DNA of 64,000 bases from Bradyrhizobium barranii subsp. barranii (GCF_017565645.3 NZ_CP086136.1:9159501-9223500); one strand, 5' to 3'; shown: positions 9,971-20,066, numbered from the stretch's first letter. A program made the numbers and translations. Notes: generated by a model not told the origin, from the letters alone.

Positions 9971-11728
9971 CTAGGTCTCCAGTTTAAGGTGAGAAGGTGC
10001 AGCGGGAGCGCTCGTGGCGCCGGAGTTGGCCGGGGTTGCGCAGGCGACACGAGCGCGGATTGCCGTGGCGTGATCGTCGTGAGCCTCGGCCTGCCGACCA
10101 TTGTCGTCGGCGTCGCGCCGCACAGCGCGGCTGAAGAGGTCGCCGTATTCCGCGGGGGTACGGATCAGCGGATGATCCTGGGTGAGCGGCGATGCCGGCT
10201 GTGGCGTCACTCCAACCTGCTCGATCGCCTGTTCGAACAACCGCTCGACGGTCGCACGCACGTGCTTGTAGCGGTAGATGCGGTTGTCGATGGCGTGCGC
10301 GCAGGCCTGCTCGACCAGCCGCGCCGGATACTTCCGGCCCAGCCCGACAATGCCCCACATCGCGCGCTGTCCGGGGCGCCCTTCGGTGTCGAACACCTGC
10401 TGGCACAAGGCCCTGGTCTGCGGTCCGATGCGCTCGGCGCTCGCCAGCAGCACGGCGGTTTGCCGCGACGGGTTGAACGGCCGTTCGCTGGTCGGCAGGA
10501 CGACAGAACCGGGGTGCGCCATCCGGGAATGAACACGCAGCAGCGCACGGGTGTGGCGATCACGGATCTCGATCGTGGTGGTGTAGATGCGCACGACGAC
10601 CTGGCTGCCGATCGGCGCGGGCCGCGCGGCGTAATAGCTGTTGTCGACGCGTACGGTGGTGTCGTCGCAGACAGTCCGGACGACTTCGGTGAAGATGCGG
10701 AAGGGAGCGACAGGCAGCGGCCGCAGGTGCGGCTTCTCTTCCTGGAACATCGCCTCGACCTGACGGCGCGTGCTGCCGTGGATGCGTTTGGAAGCCCAGT
10801 TCTCCTCCCAGTGCCTCAAGAACTCGTTTTGCGCCTCCAGCGTCTCGAAGCGCCGTCCGGCCAGCGCAGTGCCCTGGGTATGTTGAATCGCATTCTCGAC
10901 GCATCCTTTCCGATTTGGATCGGCCACGCGCGCGGGATCGGCGACCACGGCGTAATGAGCCAGCATCGCGCTGTAAATCGGGTTGAGCTGGGGCTCGTAC
11001 AAATCCGGCTTGAGGACGCCTTCCTTCAGGTTGTCGAGCACGACATAGCTGGGGACCCCGCCAAAATACCGGAACGCCTCTTCGTGGAGCTGCGCCCAGA
11101 CTTGTTGGCTGGACTTCCAGACTACCCGCCGGAAGCTGCGCCGCGAGTAGCGTAGCGTCATCACGAACAGGCGGGGACGACGGTACCGCCCGCTCTTCGG
11201 ATCAACCGTCGGCGCGCCCTCGCCATAGTCGACCTGAGCTTCCTCGCCGGGGAGGAACTCAAGACGATCAAACTGCTCAGGATCAGCGTGCCGCAACCGG
11301 CGCACAAACCGCTTGACACTCTGGTAGCTGGACGGAAAGCCAAATTGATCAACCAGGTCCTGGTAAATCGCCTGCGCGTTCCGCTTCAGCCGGACCTGTT
11401 CTTCGATCCACGTCCGATGCGCTTCGCAAGCCGAACGGGCCAGGCTGCTGGTGACCGTCGCTTCCGATGTCCCAAAAGCCGGTGGTCGGGGTGGAGGAAT
11501 TTGGCCGTCCGCGCTCACCGAGCCGGTGGTCACTTCCCCGGGGGAATTTGCCTCCGCACCGGCCCGCAGCGCCTGATAACGCCGGATCGTCTTGCGATCG
11601 ACACCCGTCAGCCGGTGAATCTCGCGCTGGCTGGTGTTGCGATCAAGTAATGTAAGTACGGTGCTTTGCAGATGTCGCTTCAAGACGTTCAACTCCCCGG
11701 CCCCTTGCTGGCTAAAGGGGTCGAACAT
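9971..11728 (-). CDS. istA: IS21 transposase IstA
   Basis: A 585-residue transposase. Its N-terminus carries a helix-turn-helix segment (NTSQREIHRLTGVDRKTIRRYQ) typical of IstA, and the central part has the DDE integrase-like core: the segment EAQVDYGEGAP holds the first Asp, VVLDNLKEGV the second, and the Glu is expected near VENAIQHTQG. It should cut and join the IS21 ends together with IstB. The frame is intact, so this copy may be active. The start MFDPFSQQGAG at 11728 is the first in frame after the right terminal repeats. Confidence 0.9.
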   Translation of the reverse strand: MFDPFSQQGAGELNVLKRHLQSTVLTLLDRNTSQREIHRLTGVDRKTIRRYQALRAGAEANSPGEVTTGSVSADGQIPPPRPPAFGTSEATVTSSLARSACEAHRTWIEEQVRLKRNAQAIYQDLVDQFGFPSSYQSVKRFVRRLRHADPEQFDRLEFLPGEEAQVDYGEGAPTVDPKSGRYRRPRLFVMTLRYSRRSFRRVVWKSSQQVWAQLHEEAFRYFGGVPSYVVLDNLKEGVLKPDLYEPQLNPIYSAMLAHYAVVADPARVADPNRKGCVENAIQHTQGTALAGRRFETLEAQNEFLRHWEENWASKRIHGSTRRQVEAMFQEEKPHLRPLPVAPFRIFTEVVRTVCDDTTVRVDNSYYAARPAPIGSQVVVRIYTTTIEIRDRHTRALLRVHSRMAHPGSVVLPTSERPFNPSRQTAVLLASAERIGPQTRALCQQVFDTEGRPGQRAMWGIVGLGRKYPARLVEQACAHAIDNRIYRYKHVRATVERLFEQAIEQVGVTPQPASPLTQDHPLIRTPAEYGDLFSRAVRRDADDNGRQAEAHDDHATAIRARVACATPANSGATSAPAAPSHLKLET

Positions 11729-11835
11729 AAACGTCCTGCCTGACCGGCTACTGCTGTTCAGCGGCGCTGACGGCGATCATCAGGTGGGGGAGTTTCAAGT
11801 GACCATACCCGGGGGATTTTGACCGACCCACGGGG

Positions 11836-11839
11836 TACG
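11836..11839. repeat. Target-site duplication of IS21 (right copy)
   Basis: TACG directly follows the right end of the element and matches 9120-9123. Confidence 0.75.
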
Positions 11840-12257
11840 AGCTGAACTTGCAACGGCCGGCTGGTTGCCATCAGGCAGCTCGCGGAGTGAAAAGAACACT
11901 AGGCTTGAAATCTCACGGCTCATCCAAGCTGAACCAGCTTGTGCTCACCGGGCAGACCACAAAGTTCCGGCACATGCACGTGCCTTGGACGCTAGCTCCG
12001 CAATGCAGCGAACCTCGACACTCGTTCGTCCGCCTTCCACCCGAAGTTGACGCGGCACGCTCTTAGTAAGCTCCTGCAGAACAAAGGAATTGCTCCGGCA
12101 CGCGGCTTGCTACGTTGAGGACGTCATCACCAATCGTCGTGCGGTGATCTTCGGAGCGGCCCCGGCTCGTTATTGGGGGCCTGGTGCTCCGACGATTTGC
12201 CGTGCGGCGATACTTAGCGAGCGCGACTACAACTCGGGAAAGTTCAGGGCAATCTTT
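11840..12257. other. Intergenic region upstream of the outer-membrane protein
   Basis: No supported gene. The reading frame of the downstream barrel protein is open back to 12090, but this extension lacks signal-peptide character. Confidence 0.4.
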
Positions 12258-13952
12258 ATGCGATCAAGAGTTCTCTTTTTGGGGGCTGCGACCATGGCGA
12301 TCGCCACAACGGGTACAGCTATGGCGAACCTCGGGCGAGAAGCCCTGCCACCGTCGGTGTGGAACTGGTCCGGAGGCTACATTGGCGGGCATGTAGGCGG
12401 CGGGTACGGTCGAACCTCTTTCACCAATCCGTTCGGCCCACCGATCTACGGCGACGTCGTCGATATTCCCTCCTTCGTCGCAGGTGGCCAAATCGGCTAC
12501 AATTGGCAGAACAATAGTTGGGTGTACGGCCTCGAACTGGATGCCAGCGCAGCTGTCGCGAGCGGCTCAAACACCTGCCTCGCAGCCTCAGACTTGATTG
12601 TAAGCGCAAACTGCAACGCAGCTCCGAACCTCTTTGCGACCGGGACCGGTCGCATCGGTTACGCCTTCGGCTCGCTCGGGCAAACGCTTGCCTATCTCAA
12701 GGCAGGTGCAGCCTGGCAAAATAATCGAGGCGACATCGTCAACAACTTTGAAGGGGGCGACCTGCCACAGGAGAAAACCCATTTCGACTATGGCCAAGTT
12801 GGTGGCGTCATCGGGCTCGGTGTGGAGCAAGCCCTTACGCCTTCATGGTCGGTGAACGTCGAGTATGACTATCTGCATTTTGGCGGGCCGAGCGTCGCGA
12901 CCGCTTCGACCGCGAAGTTATCTCCGTCTACGATTTTGCCGGCGAGCACGACCAGCCTGTCCAGCAACTATCACATTGGGAAAATTGGTCTGAACTACCA
13001 CTTTGGTGCGGACCCAGAAGCCGCACCAAAGTCCGATTCGCCGCTGCATGCGAGATCAGCCGGCAGCGTACCACCCATTCCCTACACGTCCGGTTGGTCG
13101 TTCGAAGGGGGCTCGCGGCTCTGGCTGAGCCGGGGAAGATTCCAGTGGGATCAAAGCGCAGTCCCGTATGGCTGGCCTGAAGACCCCAGCATACTGATTT
13201 CCAGGCTCACTTATCATGCACTGGACGGACTTTCGGGGGAGGTATTCGGCCGTGTCGACAGTCCCTGGGGAGTGTTCTTGAAGAGTAGCCTTGGTATCGG
13301 GTTCTTCAACAAAGGGAAATCGAACGATGAAGATTGGCTGCCCCACGAGGGATACCCCTACCTAAATACTCGTTCAGGCGAGTCAAACGGGCGATTTGCA
13401 TATTACACGGCCGACGCCGGTTACGATGTCCTGCGCAGTACGAACTACAAGATCGGCGGATTTATAGGCTGGGCCTATTACAGCCAGAGCTCAGACTCGA
13501 GGGGTTGCGTTCCGCTCACAAATCCGCAGGACTTTTGTCGTATCAAGCCGAGCGACGATAGGATCGTTGGCAGCCAAGATACTCAATGGAATGCGCCTCG
13601 AATCGGCTTGAGCGCCGAAACTATGCTGACCGAGCGCTGGCGCCTGAATGCGGACATCGCTTACCTGCCCTGGACCGACTTCAAGGGCCGCGATAATCAT
13701 CTCTTGCGCAAAAAGACCACCTTTAGTGAGCAACACGGCAATGGTGGCGGCGGCGTCCAGGTTGAAGGCCTTCTGTCCTACTTTGTCACCAACAATATCA
13801 GCCTAGGCGTTGGAGGCCGCTATTGGGCCATGTGGACGAAAAAGGAAGCGGACTCCGCGGACTGCGGAAACGGCTGCGGCTCGCTAGGATTTGCGAACTA
13901 CAGCATGGAACGGTGGGGTACGTTCTTCCAGGCGTCTTACAAGCTCAACTAA
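12258..13952 (+). CDS. Outer-membrane protein with two beta-barrel domains
   Basis: A 564-residue exported protein. The ATG at 12258 is chosen because it opens a clear signal peptide (MRSRVLFLGAATMAIATTG, cleavage after TAMA). Residues about 30-260 are a small Omp25/Omp31-type barrel: the opening WNWSGGYIGGHVGGGYG, the internal VAGGQIGYNWQ, and a final strand KIGLNYHFG are characteristic. After a Pro-rich linker, residues about 285-564 form a second barrel-like region rich in alternating aromatic strands, ending WGTFFQASYKLN with the C-terminal pattern of outer-membrane barrels. Two barrels in one chain is longer than usual for Omp25 proteins (about 230 residues); related two-part porin-like proteins are known in Bradyrhizobiaceae. 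The second domain vaguely resembles omptin-like barrels but I see no protease residues I can trust. It stands alone; function unknown. Confidence 0.8.
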   Translation: MRSRVLFLGAATMAIATTGTAMANLGREALPPSVWNWSGGYIGGHVGGGYGRTSFTNPFGPPIYGDVVDIPSFVAGGQIGYNWQNNSWVYGLELDASAAVASGSNTCLAASDLIVSANCNAAPNLFATGTGRIGYAFGSLGQTLAYLKAGAAWQNNRGDIVNNFEGGDLPQEKTHFDYGQVGGVIGLGVEQALTPSWSVNVEYDYLHFGGPSVATASTAKLSPSTILPASTTSLSSNYHIGKIGLNYHFGADPEAAPKSDSPLHARSAGSVPPIPYTSGWSFEGGSRLWLSRGRFQWDQSAVPYGWPEDPSILISRLTYHALDGLSGEVFGRVDSPWGVFLKSSLGIGFFNKGKSNDEDWLPHEGYPYLNTRSGESNGRFAYYTADAGYDVLRSTNYKIGGFIGWAYYSQSSDSRGCVPLTNPQDFCRIKPSDDRIVGSQDTQWNAPRIGLSAETMLTERWRLNADIAYLPWTDFKGRDNHLLRKKTTFSEQHGNGGGGVQVEGLLSYFVTNNISLGVGGRYWAMWTKKEADSADCGNGCGSLGFANYSMERWGTFFQASYKLN

Positions 13953-14907
13953 GGGCTTCACTGTTACGAGGCTCCAAACTGCAGATGCTTAGGGGCCGTT
14001 CTGAAGTTCGCTGATGGCCCCAGTCCTCGGCGCCCATTCGCCGCCGAGGACTATGTCGCGATCACGCCTGTACACCGGCTTACTTCGATTGCAAACCGCC
14101 CGCATGGACAAGGCGAGCGCAACTCCGCTCGCGAACCGGAGCTCGTTTCTGGTGATAAGAGCTCGATCCGTTGACCCGGAATTCGCTCCAAAGCCGATTC
14201 CGCGCACCATTGCGAAGGCGCCGACCGACCGGGAAGCCGCGGCCGTTGTCTCATCGCGCGGCGGCCGGAGGCGGGCGCAAAGTGCCTGGCGAAAGATCAA
14301 CGGCTTATTCACCGAGGGGAGAGTTGAACGGCTGGCGGTCTGCAACGGACGAGCCGCTCACAGAGGAATTCAAGCCGTGGGTACACAGCGTCGATGAGGT
14401 TCTGCGCGAGGATCCATCCAGCGCAACGACTCGGGCAGTATTGCTTGGCGAGCTACCCGCCCTTGCATCGCCACGCGAACTCACGCGGGTCATTTCCTTT
14501 CATGTAACAGCAGAAGATCACCAGATGGAATGCGAGCCGCGCGTCCTTGCCCCCGATCACCAGACGTGACCAAGGATTCCAGACCGTCCTGATTCCTACA
14601 CTCCCCGCTATGGCCCGGTCGTCTGCCCCTGCTGGGACCTTCATGAGCAGCATCATCCGACATCAAATTCAGCTTACTGATCGTGTGAAGGGCGAGCGCA
14701 AGTTCAGTTTTTGCAATCTGCTCATCGTATTTGCCTGCACTTTGGTGCCCCCCCCCACGGGCAGATCCTCGGCGCTAGAAGTGAATGCGGCCCAATTGGC
14801 TGGGGGAGACTAAAGGCAATCGGCATTCGGCCACTTTTCCTCGCCAGCCAAACACGTAACCGGCGGCAGGGCGCCGAGCCCGTATGGAAGGCGCGCCCCC
14901 ACGATTC
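13953..14907. other. About 1 kb without a supported gene
   Basis: Frames at 14014-14397 and 14171-14569 (plus) overlap each other and lack recognised features. The C-terminal part of the second looks somewhat protein-like (EEFKPWVHSVDEVLREDP), so a decayed gene end cannot be excluded. Confidence 0.35.
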
Positions 14908-15216
14908 CTAAATTCCGCAGCGGGATCTCTCCTGGGCAATCCTGACCGCGGCGAGCCCCAACATCACGTCGCCGGTGAACCCGAAATGGAGACGATAGAG
15001 CCACCAGATTGCGCAGCACCGGTCAAGATCGGACAAGGCTAGCCCGCGCCTAATTGCTGCGAGCATCCGCGCCATGGGCTTCATTCCGTGGATCATGTGG
15101 AAGCCTCGGCGTCTCGGGGCCGGCGCTCGCCATTCAATGACTTTCCGGGCGGTGGCGGCTCGCTGTCCGGCGCGTGCACCTGCAATAGATTGGGAGCTGA
15201 GATTGATGTTCGCCAT
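14908..15216 (-). CDS. Small hypothetical protein
   Basis: A 102-residue frame starting MANINLSSQSIAG with a purine-rich GGAAAAG a few bases upstream. It is basic, with a short hydrophobic segment near residues 65-90 (WWLYRLHFGFTGDVMLGLAAV). I do not recognise the family. It is included because the start and ribosome binding site are reasonable and the frame is coherent. A chance frame remains possible. Confidence 0.35.
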   Translation of the reverse strand: MANINLSSQSIAGARAGQRAATARKVIEWRAPAPRRRGFHMIHGMKPMARMLAAIRRGLALSDLDRCCAIWWLYRLHFGFTGDVMLGLAAVRIAQERSRCGI

Positions 15217-15264
15217 GACGTTCTTTTCCGGTTTTTGAGGCTGGTTGCACACGCCTATGTGCAT

Positions 15265-16125
15265 GCGATCTTGCGTGACTCTACGGTGGAGCTACTGCTT
15301 GCAGAACGCCCAGATTTGGTAGTGTTAAATTGACACGATTTCCTCGACAAATACGCTCACGCAATCCCACTGCTACGCAATCCCACTGCTACGCAAAGCG
15401 ACTGCGCCACTTGCGACGGTCCTTGCGGCTAGGCGATCTTTGCTGCCACCTCCTTGAGAATACCTTCGCGTCCGCCAAGACAATCCAGCCTCGCACTTGC
15501 AGGGCCTCCGCCGTTTCCAAGCAAGTGCTCAACGGGCACCGGTTTCTGCCCAATTTGCCGAACCCAGCCGACATCGAGCGCTGGCTTGCGGCCGAGCCCC
15601 GTTTGCCCTGGTAATTCTCGGTCACCTCGCGAAGCACCGCCCCGAGCAGTTCGGCCGCGGCACACCGTCGTGCAGCGCTCACGGGGATCCCTCAGACGCA
15701 AAGCAGCCGAGAAGACGATCATCCCGCGCACGGCTAACAGTGCGGCGCTGGCCGGTGATCCCGGGACCGGGGCGCGGCGGCGTGCCTTGGGCACTCCGCG
15801 ACGCACCCCGGTTCTTCCGATCCCGCGCGCAATGGTGCAACCTCGGACTGGCCCACAGCCGGAGCTGTATCGGTCAAGCGCCAGCAACATCCTCGAGTGA
15901 GGCAACACGGCGACAATATTGCCGGCCGGATGACAGGTCGGCACCACGCAGACGAATGGCCAGGATGACCGTGCATCTCGTGCGCTGCCAGCGGGCCCGA
16001 TGATGCGTACCCGCTGGCGGCTCGAACAATCCACTGCTAAGCGATGAACCGTCTATCCAGGTAAGGACAACCAAAGTGACCGCACGACTCAGACCCAGCG
16101 CGATCGGCTCACCGTCAAGTTGGTC
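15265..16125. other. Degenerate stretch containing repeat copy A
   Basis: No supported gene. Long Arg/Pro-rich frames on both strands are typical of chance reading in GC-rich DNA. The part 15691-15915 is repeated at 17225-17440. Confidence 0.4.
15691..15915 (+). repeat. Direct repeat, copy A, flanking an effector gene
   Basis: Begins CTCAGACGCAAAGCAGCC and continues through GACGATCATCCCGCGCACGG to AGTGAGGCAACACGG. The same order of blocks recurs at 17225-17440 with many substitutions and small indels. I could not identify a coding origin. Confidence 0.7.
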
Positions 16126-16701
16126 TCATACCCGCGTAAGCTTAACGAATCCTCCTTCGGCTAGTTCGGCTTTGTAGGCCCGTCCGTTAAGATGGATGGT
16201 CGTGGGGCTATTGGCGGTCGGCATGAAACCTTCTTCGCGCAGCTTGTCTATGAGGGCAGGTGTGGCCCATTGCTGTGGTAGCGGCCTTCCATAGCGTCGG
16301 TTCTCCGCGAAGAAGGCTCCGAAGTCCGGTACCCCCGCCCGGCCGGCCCCAAGCACTTGGTCTTCCGCAGGGTTATGAACAAGAAGAACGCGATTACACT
16401 CATCCAAACCGGCCGTGTAGCGGTGACCCTGGATTTCATAGGTCATTGTCGGCTGGTCCGAGTCCGGCAAGAGACCCCGGTGGAACAGCCTATCGACCAT
16501 CGAGTCAGGGGCGATTTGCGAACCGTGTGAAAATCTCTGGGGAGCGGCGAAGGAGACATCTACCGCTTCCTCAGGTGCGGCAGACGATGATGGTCCAGCT
16601 TCATTCATGATCTCGCTGAACAAATCATGATCTTCCTGTGTCCAGACGTGCGCTGTCGGTGATTCTGGTGAACGGGCATTATCGATCGGGCTTGGAGCCA
16701 T
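16126..16701 (-). CDS. Putative type III effector, short two-module protein
   Basis: A 191-residue protein. The start at 16701 (MAPSPIDNARSPES) is chosen over the longer open frame to 16887 because it follows a strong AAGGAGG site and because a tts box at 16822-16851 lies inside the longer version. After a Ser/Pro-rich N-terminus, residues about 47-115 match the module found in the effectors at 5951 and 57117 (VDVSFAAPQRFSHGSQIAPD, RGLLPDSD, YEIQGHRYTA, LLVHNP). Residues about 130-191 hold a second, diverged module (LIDKLREEGFMP, IHLNGRAYKAEL), similar to the last module of the 57117 protein. This is the smallest member here, almost only modules, and so the best protein for studying the module itself. 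No catalytic motif is recognised. Confidence 0.8.
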   Translation of the reverse strand: MAPSPIDNARSPESPTAHVWTQEDHDLFSEIMNEAGPSSSAAPEEAVDVSFAAPQRFSHGSQIAPDSMVDRLFHRGLLPDSDQPTMTYEIQGHRYTAGLDECNRVLLVHNPAEDQVLGAGRAGVPDFGAFFAENRRYGRPLPQQWATPALIDKLREEGFMPTANSPTTIHLNGRAYKAELAEGGFVKLTRV

Positions 16702-16821
16702 AAAGCCCTCCTTTTTGTTAAGAGACCAAAGGCCTCTAGAAGATCTCCCAGAGGGAATGAGCTGAAGTTCGTCACGAATTCCGGCATGGGCAGCTTCGTC
16801 ATCAAGAGGCCAAGTTCGAGT

Positions 16822-16851
16822 GTTAGAGAGGCTGGCTTTCGAGAAGCTGAC
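16822..16851 (-). promoter_or_regulatory. tts box (TtsI binding site), minus strand
   Basis: Read on the minus strand from 16851: GTCAGCTTCTCGAAAGCC, then AGCCTCTCTAAC. This is a near-consensus tts box about 120 bp before the ATG at 16701. Confidence 0.85.
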
Positions 16852-16887
16852 AAAGGTCGAAGAAGAAAGACAAACTCGCGGCTGCAT

Positions 16888-18193
16888 CTACCACGTCTGA
16901 TGCGATCATCTCCGATCCTGAACTCATTCCACCTCAACTCGCGGTCGGCGCGCAGCTCTGCGTCCTGCATCGTTTCATCTGACGGAAAGCTCGTTAGGAG
17001 GTCAGGCGACGCTGACCGCAGCCAGCCCCAGTCCCATACCGAACATGTGCATTTCGATCTCTGTCCGCGACCAGTTGTTCTGGCCTGCACTTGAGCCTAT
17101 GCTTGGTCCGATAAGCAGAATGACCGCGATAGCCGGGCCAACGCGAGAACAGACGAGAGCGCGATCTGAGAGTCCGGCAAGAGCGGAGCGATCTGTTCAC
17201 CTGATTAAATGAAGAAAGAAATCGCTCAGACGCAAAGCAGCCCAGACGATCATCCCGCGCACGGCTAAAGGTGCGGCGCTGGCCGATGATCTCGGGACTG
17301 CGGCTGCCGCTGCGTTTAATGCGCACTCCGCGATGTCCCCAGTGCGTCCGATCCTGCGCGCCATGATGCAACGTCGGACAGGCCGTCAGCCGGAGCTACA
17401 TCGGCCAAGCTGAGATTTTCATCGTCAGATGAGGCAATACGATCCGCCAACTTTATCCGGCTGCTATTGATGCTACGCGTCATGCAGATGGCGCTCGCGC
17501 CTTGTTGTTGGAAAAGAGGATTCACTCGTGTCCTGATTAAGACAAATCGTTGTAATTGTTGGCGAAGCCGCCGCTGAAATGGCCGTCTTCCTCTAAGCGT
17601 CCGCTGGCGAAGAAGCGTAGCCGTTTCTTGCTTGCCCGCCCGGGCACACAAACGCTAGCTTCTGCGTGTGGCGCTATCGATTAGCCTTAGCAGCTCTCCA
17701 CATGGTTGACCAAGATGGGCGACTCTGAAGCTCGCGCTCACCTAACGACTTGAGATCGGCATTCGTCGGTGTTGCGGCCGAACAGCTGGGCCTTCTCACG
17801 TCCTGGACGACGCGCTCGCTCGGGCGATAGCCAAGATGCAAGCGAGCGGCGCGGAACGCATGACGGCCTCGGTCCTGATGGTCGCCAGACGCAAGCGGCT
17901 CGGGGGAAAGCGGTTTGCCCGTCCGCTGGCGATCCGGCCGCGACGGAAAGTGGAGCACTGGTGAATGGTGATCTTGCTCGCGCGCAAGAGACCGCCTCGG
18001 GCGCGTTGATTGGCAGCATCGTCTAGGCGATGACGCAGCCCCGACTGGCTGTTTAAGGAGCGGACGCAACGCGTGACGCTGAGGTGGCTCGCGTCCTCGT
18101 CGATCATGTTCGGCGCCAGCCAGTCTTGTCGCAAACCCGCCACAGCAACGTAATGTCTGCGGCGCCCGACAACTGCACCAGGTTCTCATATTT
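16888..18193. other. Degenerate stretch containing repeat copy B
   Basis: No intact gene seen. The minus strand between about 17700 and 18190 keeps coding-like pieces in different frames (for example LVQLSGAADITLLWRVC and APNMIDEDASHLSVTRCVR), which suggests a frameshifted relic of unknown family. IS66 copy 3 is inserted at its right edge. Confidence 0.4.
17225..17440 (+). repeat. Direct repeat, copy B, flanking an effector gene
   Basis: Diverged second copy of 15691-15915, in the same orientation, about 1.5 kb downstream. Conserved blocks include CTCAGACGCAAAGCAGCC, GACGATCATCCCGCGCACGG and GATGAGGCAATACG. The tts-driven effector gene lies between the two copies. Confidence 0.7.
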
Positions 18194-18201
18194 CTCTTAC
18201 C
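18194..18201. repeat. Target-site duplication of IS66 copy 3 (left)
   Basis: CTCTTACC, repeated exactly at 23324-23331. Eight bp is the usual duplication length for IS66. Confidence 0.85.
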
Positions 18202-18313
18202 GTAAGCGACGTTCGCGTCCCATTCGCAAAGGTTTGGCGTGGGGATTGCAGTCTGTTGATCAACGTGTTTGCAAATCGTTGGCGGGGGGTATGGAGGCGG
18301 CAACGACGGAGAA

Positions 18314-19939
18314 TTACGAGGTGCGGCCGAACGACCAGGGCAGGAGCTCGTCGATCCGGGACTGCGGGTGACCGGTTGCGATCGCTTTGAGCGTCGCTTT
18401 CATCCAGACGTAGGGCTCCACGCTGTTGATTTTGCAGGTGGCGATGAGCGAAGCTATGCGCGCCCATGAACGACCACCTTCGTCGTGACCAGCAAATAAA
18501 CTATTTTTACGCGTCAGAGTCAGCGGCCTGATTTGATTTTCGACGGGATTGGTGTCCATCTCAACGCAACCATCGTCGAGAAACAAGGTGAGGCCATCCC
18601 AATGGTTCAGGAGATAGGCGATCGCCTTGCCCATCTCGCTGCCCGGCGACAGGCGAGCGGCTTGCTCGCGCAGAAACCTCTCGAGTTCAGCGACGAGCGG
18701 CCGTGATCGCTCGTTACGGGTCGTTTGCCGAGCCGGGGCGTCGGCGCCACGGATCTCCTTCTCGATCGCATAGAGTGCGGCGATGCGCGCGAGAACGGCT
18801 TCGGCGATGGGTGAGCCGGCTTTCGGAGTCGCTGCGATGATCTTGCGCCTTGAGTGGGACCAACATGCGGCCAGCCGCAGCGGCACGCCGCCTTTGCGCT
18901 TGGGCCGTGCGAGCCGATGATAGCCCTGGTATCCGTCGACCTGAAGGATGCCGTCGAAGCCCTCGAGGATGCGCTCAGCATGGTCACCACCGCGTCCTGG
19001 CGCGTAGTGGTAGACCACGATTGGTGGATCAGCGCCGCCGTGGCCGCGATCGTCGCGCAGGACAGCCCACAGATAGCCGGTCTTCGTTCGGCCCCGGCCC
19101 GGATCGAGCACAGGCGCCCTGGTCTCGTCTATGAACAAGCGGCCCGATTGCTTCATCACGACGCTCATGCGCTCGACCAGCGGCGCGAGGTGGAAGGCGA
19201 CCGTTCCCATCCAGTCTGCCAGAACGGCGCGATCGATGAAGATGCCATGCCGAGCCAGAACCTGCGACTGACGATAGAGTGGCATGTGCTCGCTGAACTT
19301 GGCGACCGCCACCTGCGCCAGCAGCGCCTCGGTGGGGATGCCACCCTCCACGAGATGGGCGGGCGCCGGCGCCTGAGCAACACCGGTGCAGCCCTTTGCG
19401 CAGGCGTAGCGCGGTCGCACCGTCTCGATCACACGATACTGGGCGGCCATGACATCGAGACGGCGGGAGCGATCCTCGCCGATCTGGACCATCCGGCCGC
19501 AGCCGCAGGGACACTCGAGGTTCTCGGGTTCGATCACCTGCTCGATGCGCGGCAGGTGCGCGGGAAAGGCACGGGCAGCGCGCCTGGTCCGGCGGCTGGA
19601 CGGCGCCGTGCCGGCGCGGCGCGCACGATCGTCCTGGCGTTCCTGGACTTCGGCGATGGCAATCTCGATGTCCTCGAGAACCAGTTGCATCTGATCGGGA
19701 TTGAACTTCTCCGAGCGTTTACCGAAACGTGCGCGCTCGTACTCCTTCACGAGCAGTTCGAGGCGTTCGACGCTCTCTTTGGACGCAGCCAGTTCACTCT
19801 CGACATGAAGGCGCGCCGAGCATTCATCGTCTGCGCGACGACGCTCGGCTTCAATCATCGCTTCCTGCGCGCGGAAGAGCGCGCGCAAATCGGCGGGCAG
19901 CGCTGCAAGACGGGCGGGATCAATGGGGGACGGCGGCAC
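18314..19939 (-). CDS. tnpC: IS66 transposase TnpC
   Basis: A 541-residue DDE transposase of IS66. A coiled N-terminal region (about 25-70) contains GKRSEKF; a zinc-finger-like part reads LECPCGCGRM; the DDE domain includes FIDETRAPVLDPGRGRTKTGY (first Asp), GILQVDGYQGYH (second Asp) and the Glu-containing EMDTNPVENQIRP near residue 460. The C-terminal tail (SLIATCKINSVEPY, then LPW) is the usual IS66 end. The frame is intact, but the partner tnpB is broken. Confidence 0.9.
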   Translation of the reverse strand: MPPSPIDPARLAALPADLRALFRAQEAMIEAERRRADDECSARLHVESELAASKESVERLELLVKEYERARFGKRSEKFNPDQMQLVLEDIEIAIAEVQERQDDRARRAGTAPSSRRTRRAARAFPAHLPRIEQVIEPENLECPCGCGRMVQIGEDRSRRLDVMAAQYRVIETVRPRYACAKGCTGVAQAPAPAHLVEGGIPTEALLAQVAVAKFSEHMPLYRQSQVLARHGIFIDRAVLADWMGTVAFHLAPLVERMSVVMKQSGRLFIDETRAPVLDPGRGRTKTGYLWAVLRDDRGHGGADPPIVVYHYAPGRGGDHAERILEGFDGILQVDGYQGYHRLARPKRKGGVPLRLAACWSHSRRKIIAATPKAGSPIAEAVLARIAALYAIEKEIRGADAPARQTTRNERSRPLVAELERFLREQAARLSPGSEMGKAIAYLLNHWDGLTLFLDDGCVEMDTNPVENQIRPLTLTRKNSLFAGHDEGGRSWARIASLIATCKINSVEPYVWMKATLKAIATGHPQSRIDELLPWSFGRTS

Positions 19940-19992
19940 ATCCGCAAGCTATCATCCCAAAGCCCCGCGCGAAACAGGTTGTCGGGTCTGAG

Positions 19993-20055
19993 TCAGTTCG
20001 CCGCAGCTGGCGTCGCGACAATCCGTTCGCCCACTCGCTTCCAGTTCAGCCCTTC
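19993..20055 (-). pseudogene. tnpB: IS66 TnpB, C-terminal fragment
   Basis: Minus-strand codons read EGLNWKRVGERIVATPAAAN and then stop. They are the missing end of the TnpB that breaks off at 22535. The two pieces rejoin as FEALF-EGLNWKR, the normal TnpB C-terminus, if the 2.48 kb insert is removed. Confidence 0.85.
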
Positions 20056-20066
20056 AAACGAGGGGA

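Larger units (their letters stand above)
9124..11835 (-). mobile_element. IS21-family element, complete copy
   Basis: A 2712 bp element with the two IS21 genes, istA and istB, both on the minus strand. The termini are inverted: the left end reads CCCCGCGGGTCACTTCAAA and the complement of the right end reads CCCCGTGGGTCGGTCAAAA. Each end also contains a second, subterminal copy of the CAAATTCC/CAAAATCC-type repeat, as usual for IS21 multiple terminal repeats. It is flanked by a TACG duplication. A second copy starts at 62552 in the opposite orientation. Confidence 0.9.

Noticed and set aside
9866..11155. 429-codon plus-strand frame across IS21
   Set aside because: It is the complement of istA and istB, which have clear domains; it is also Arg/Pro-rich and featureless.
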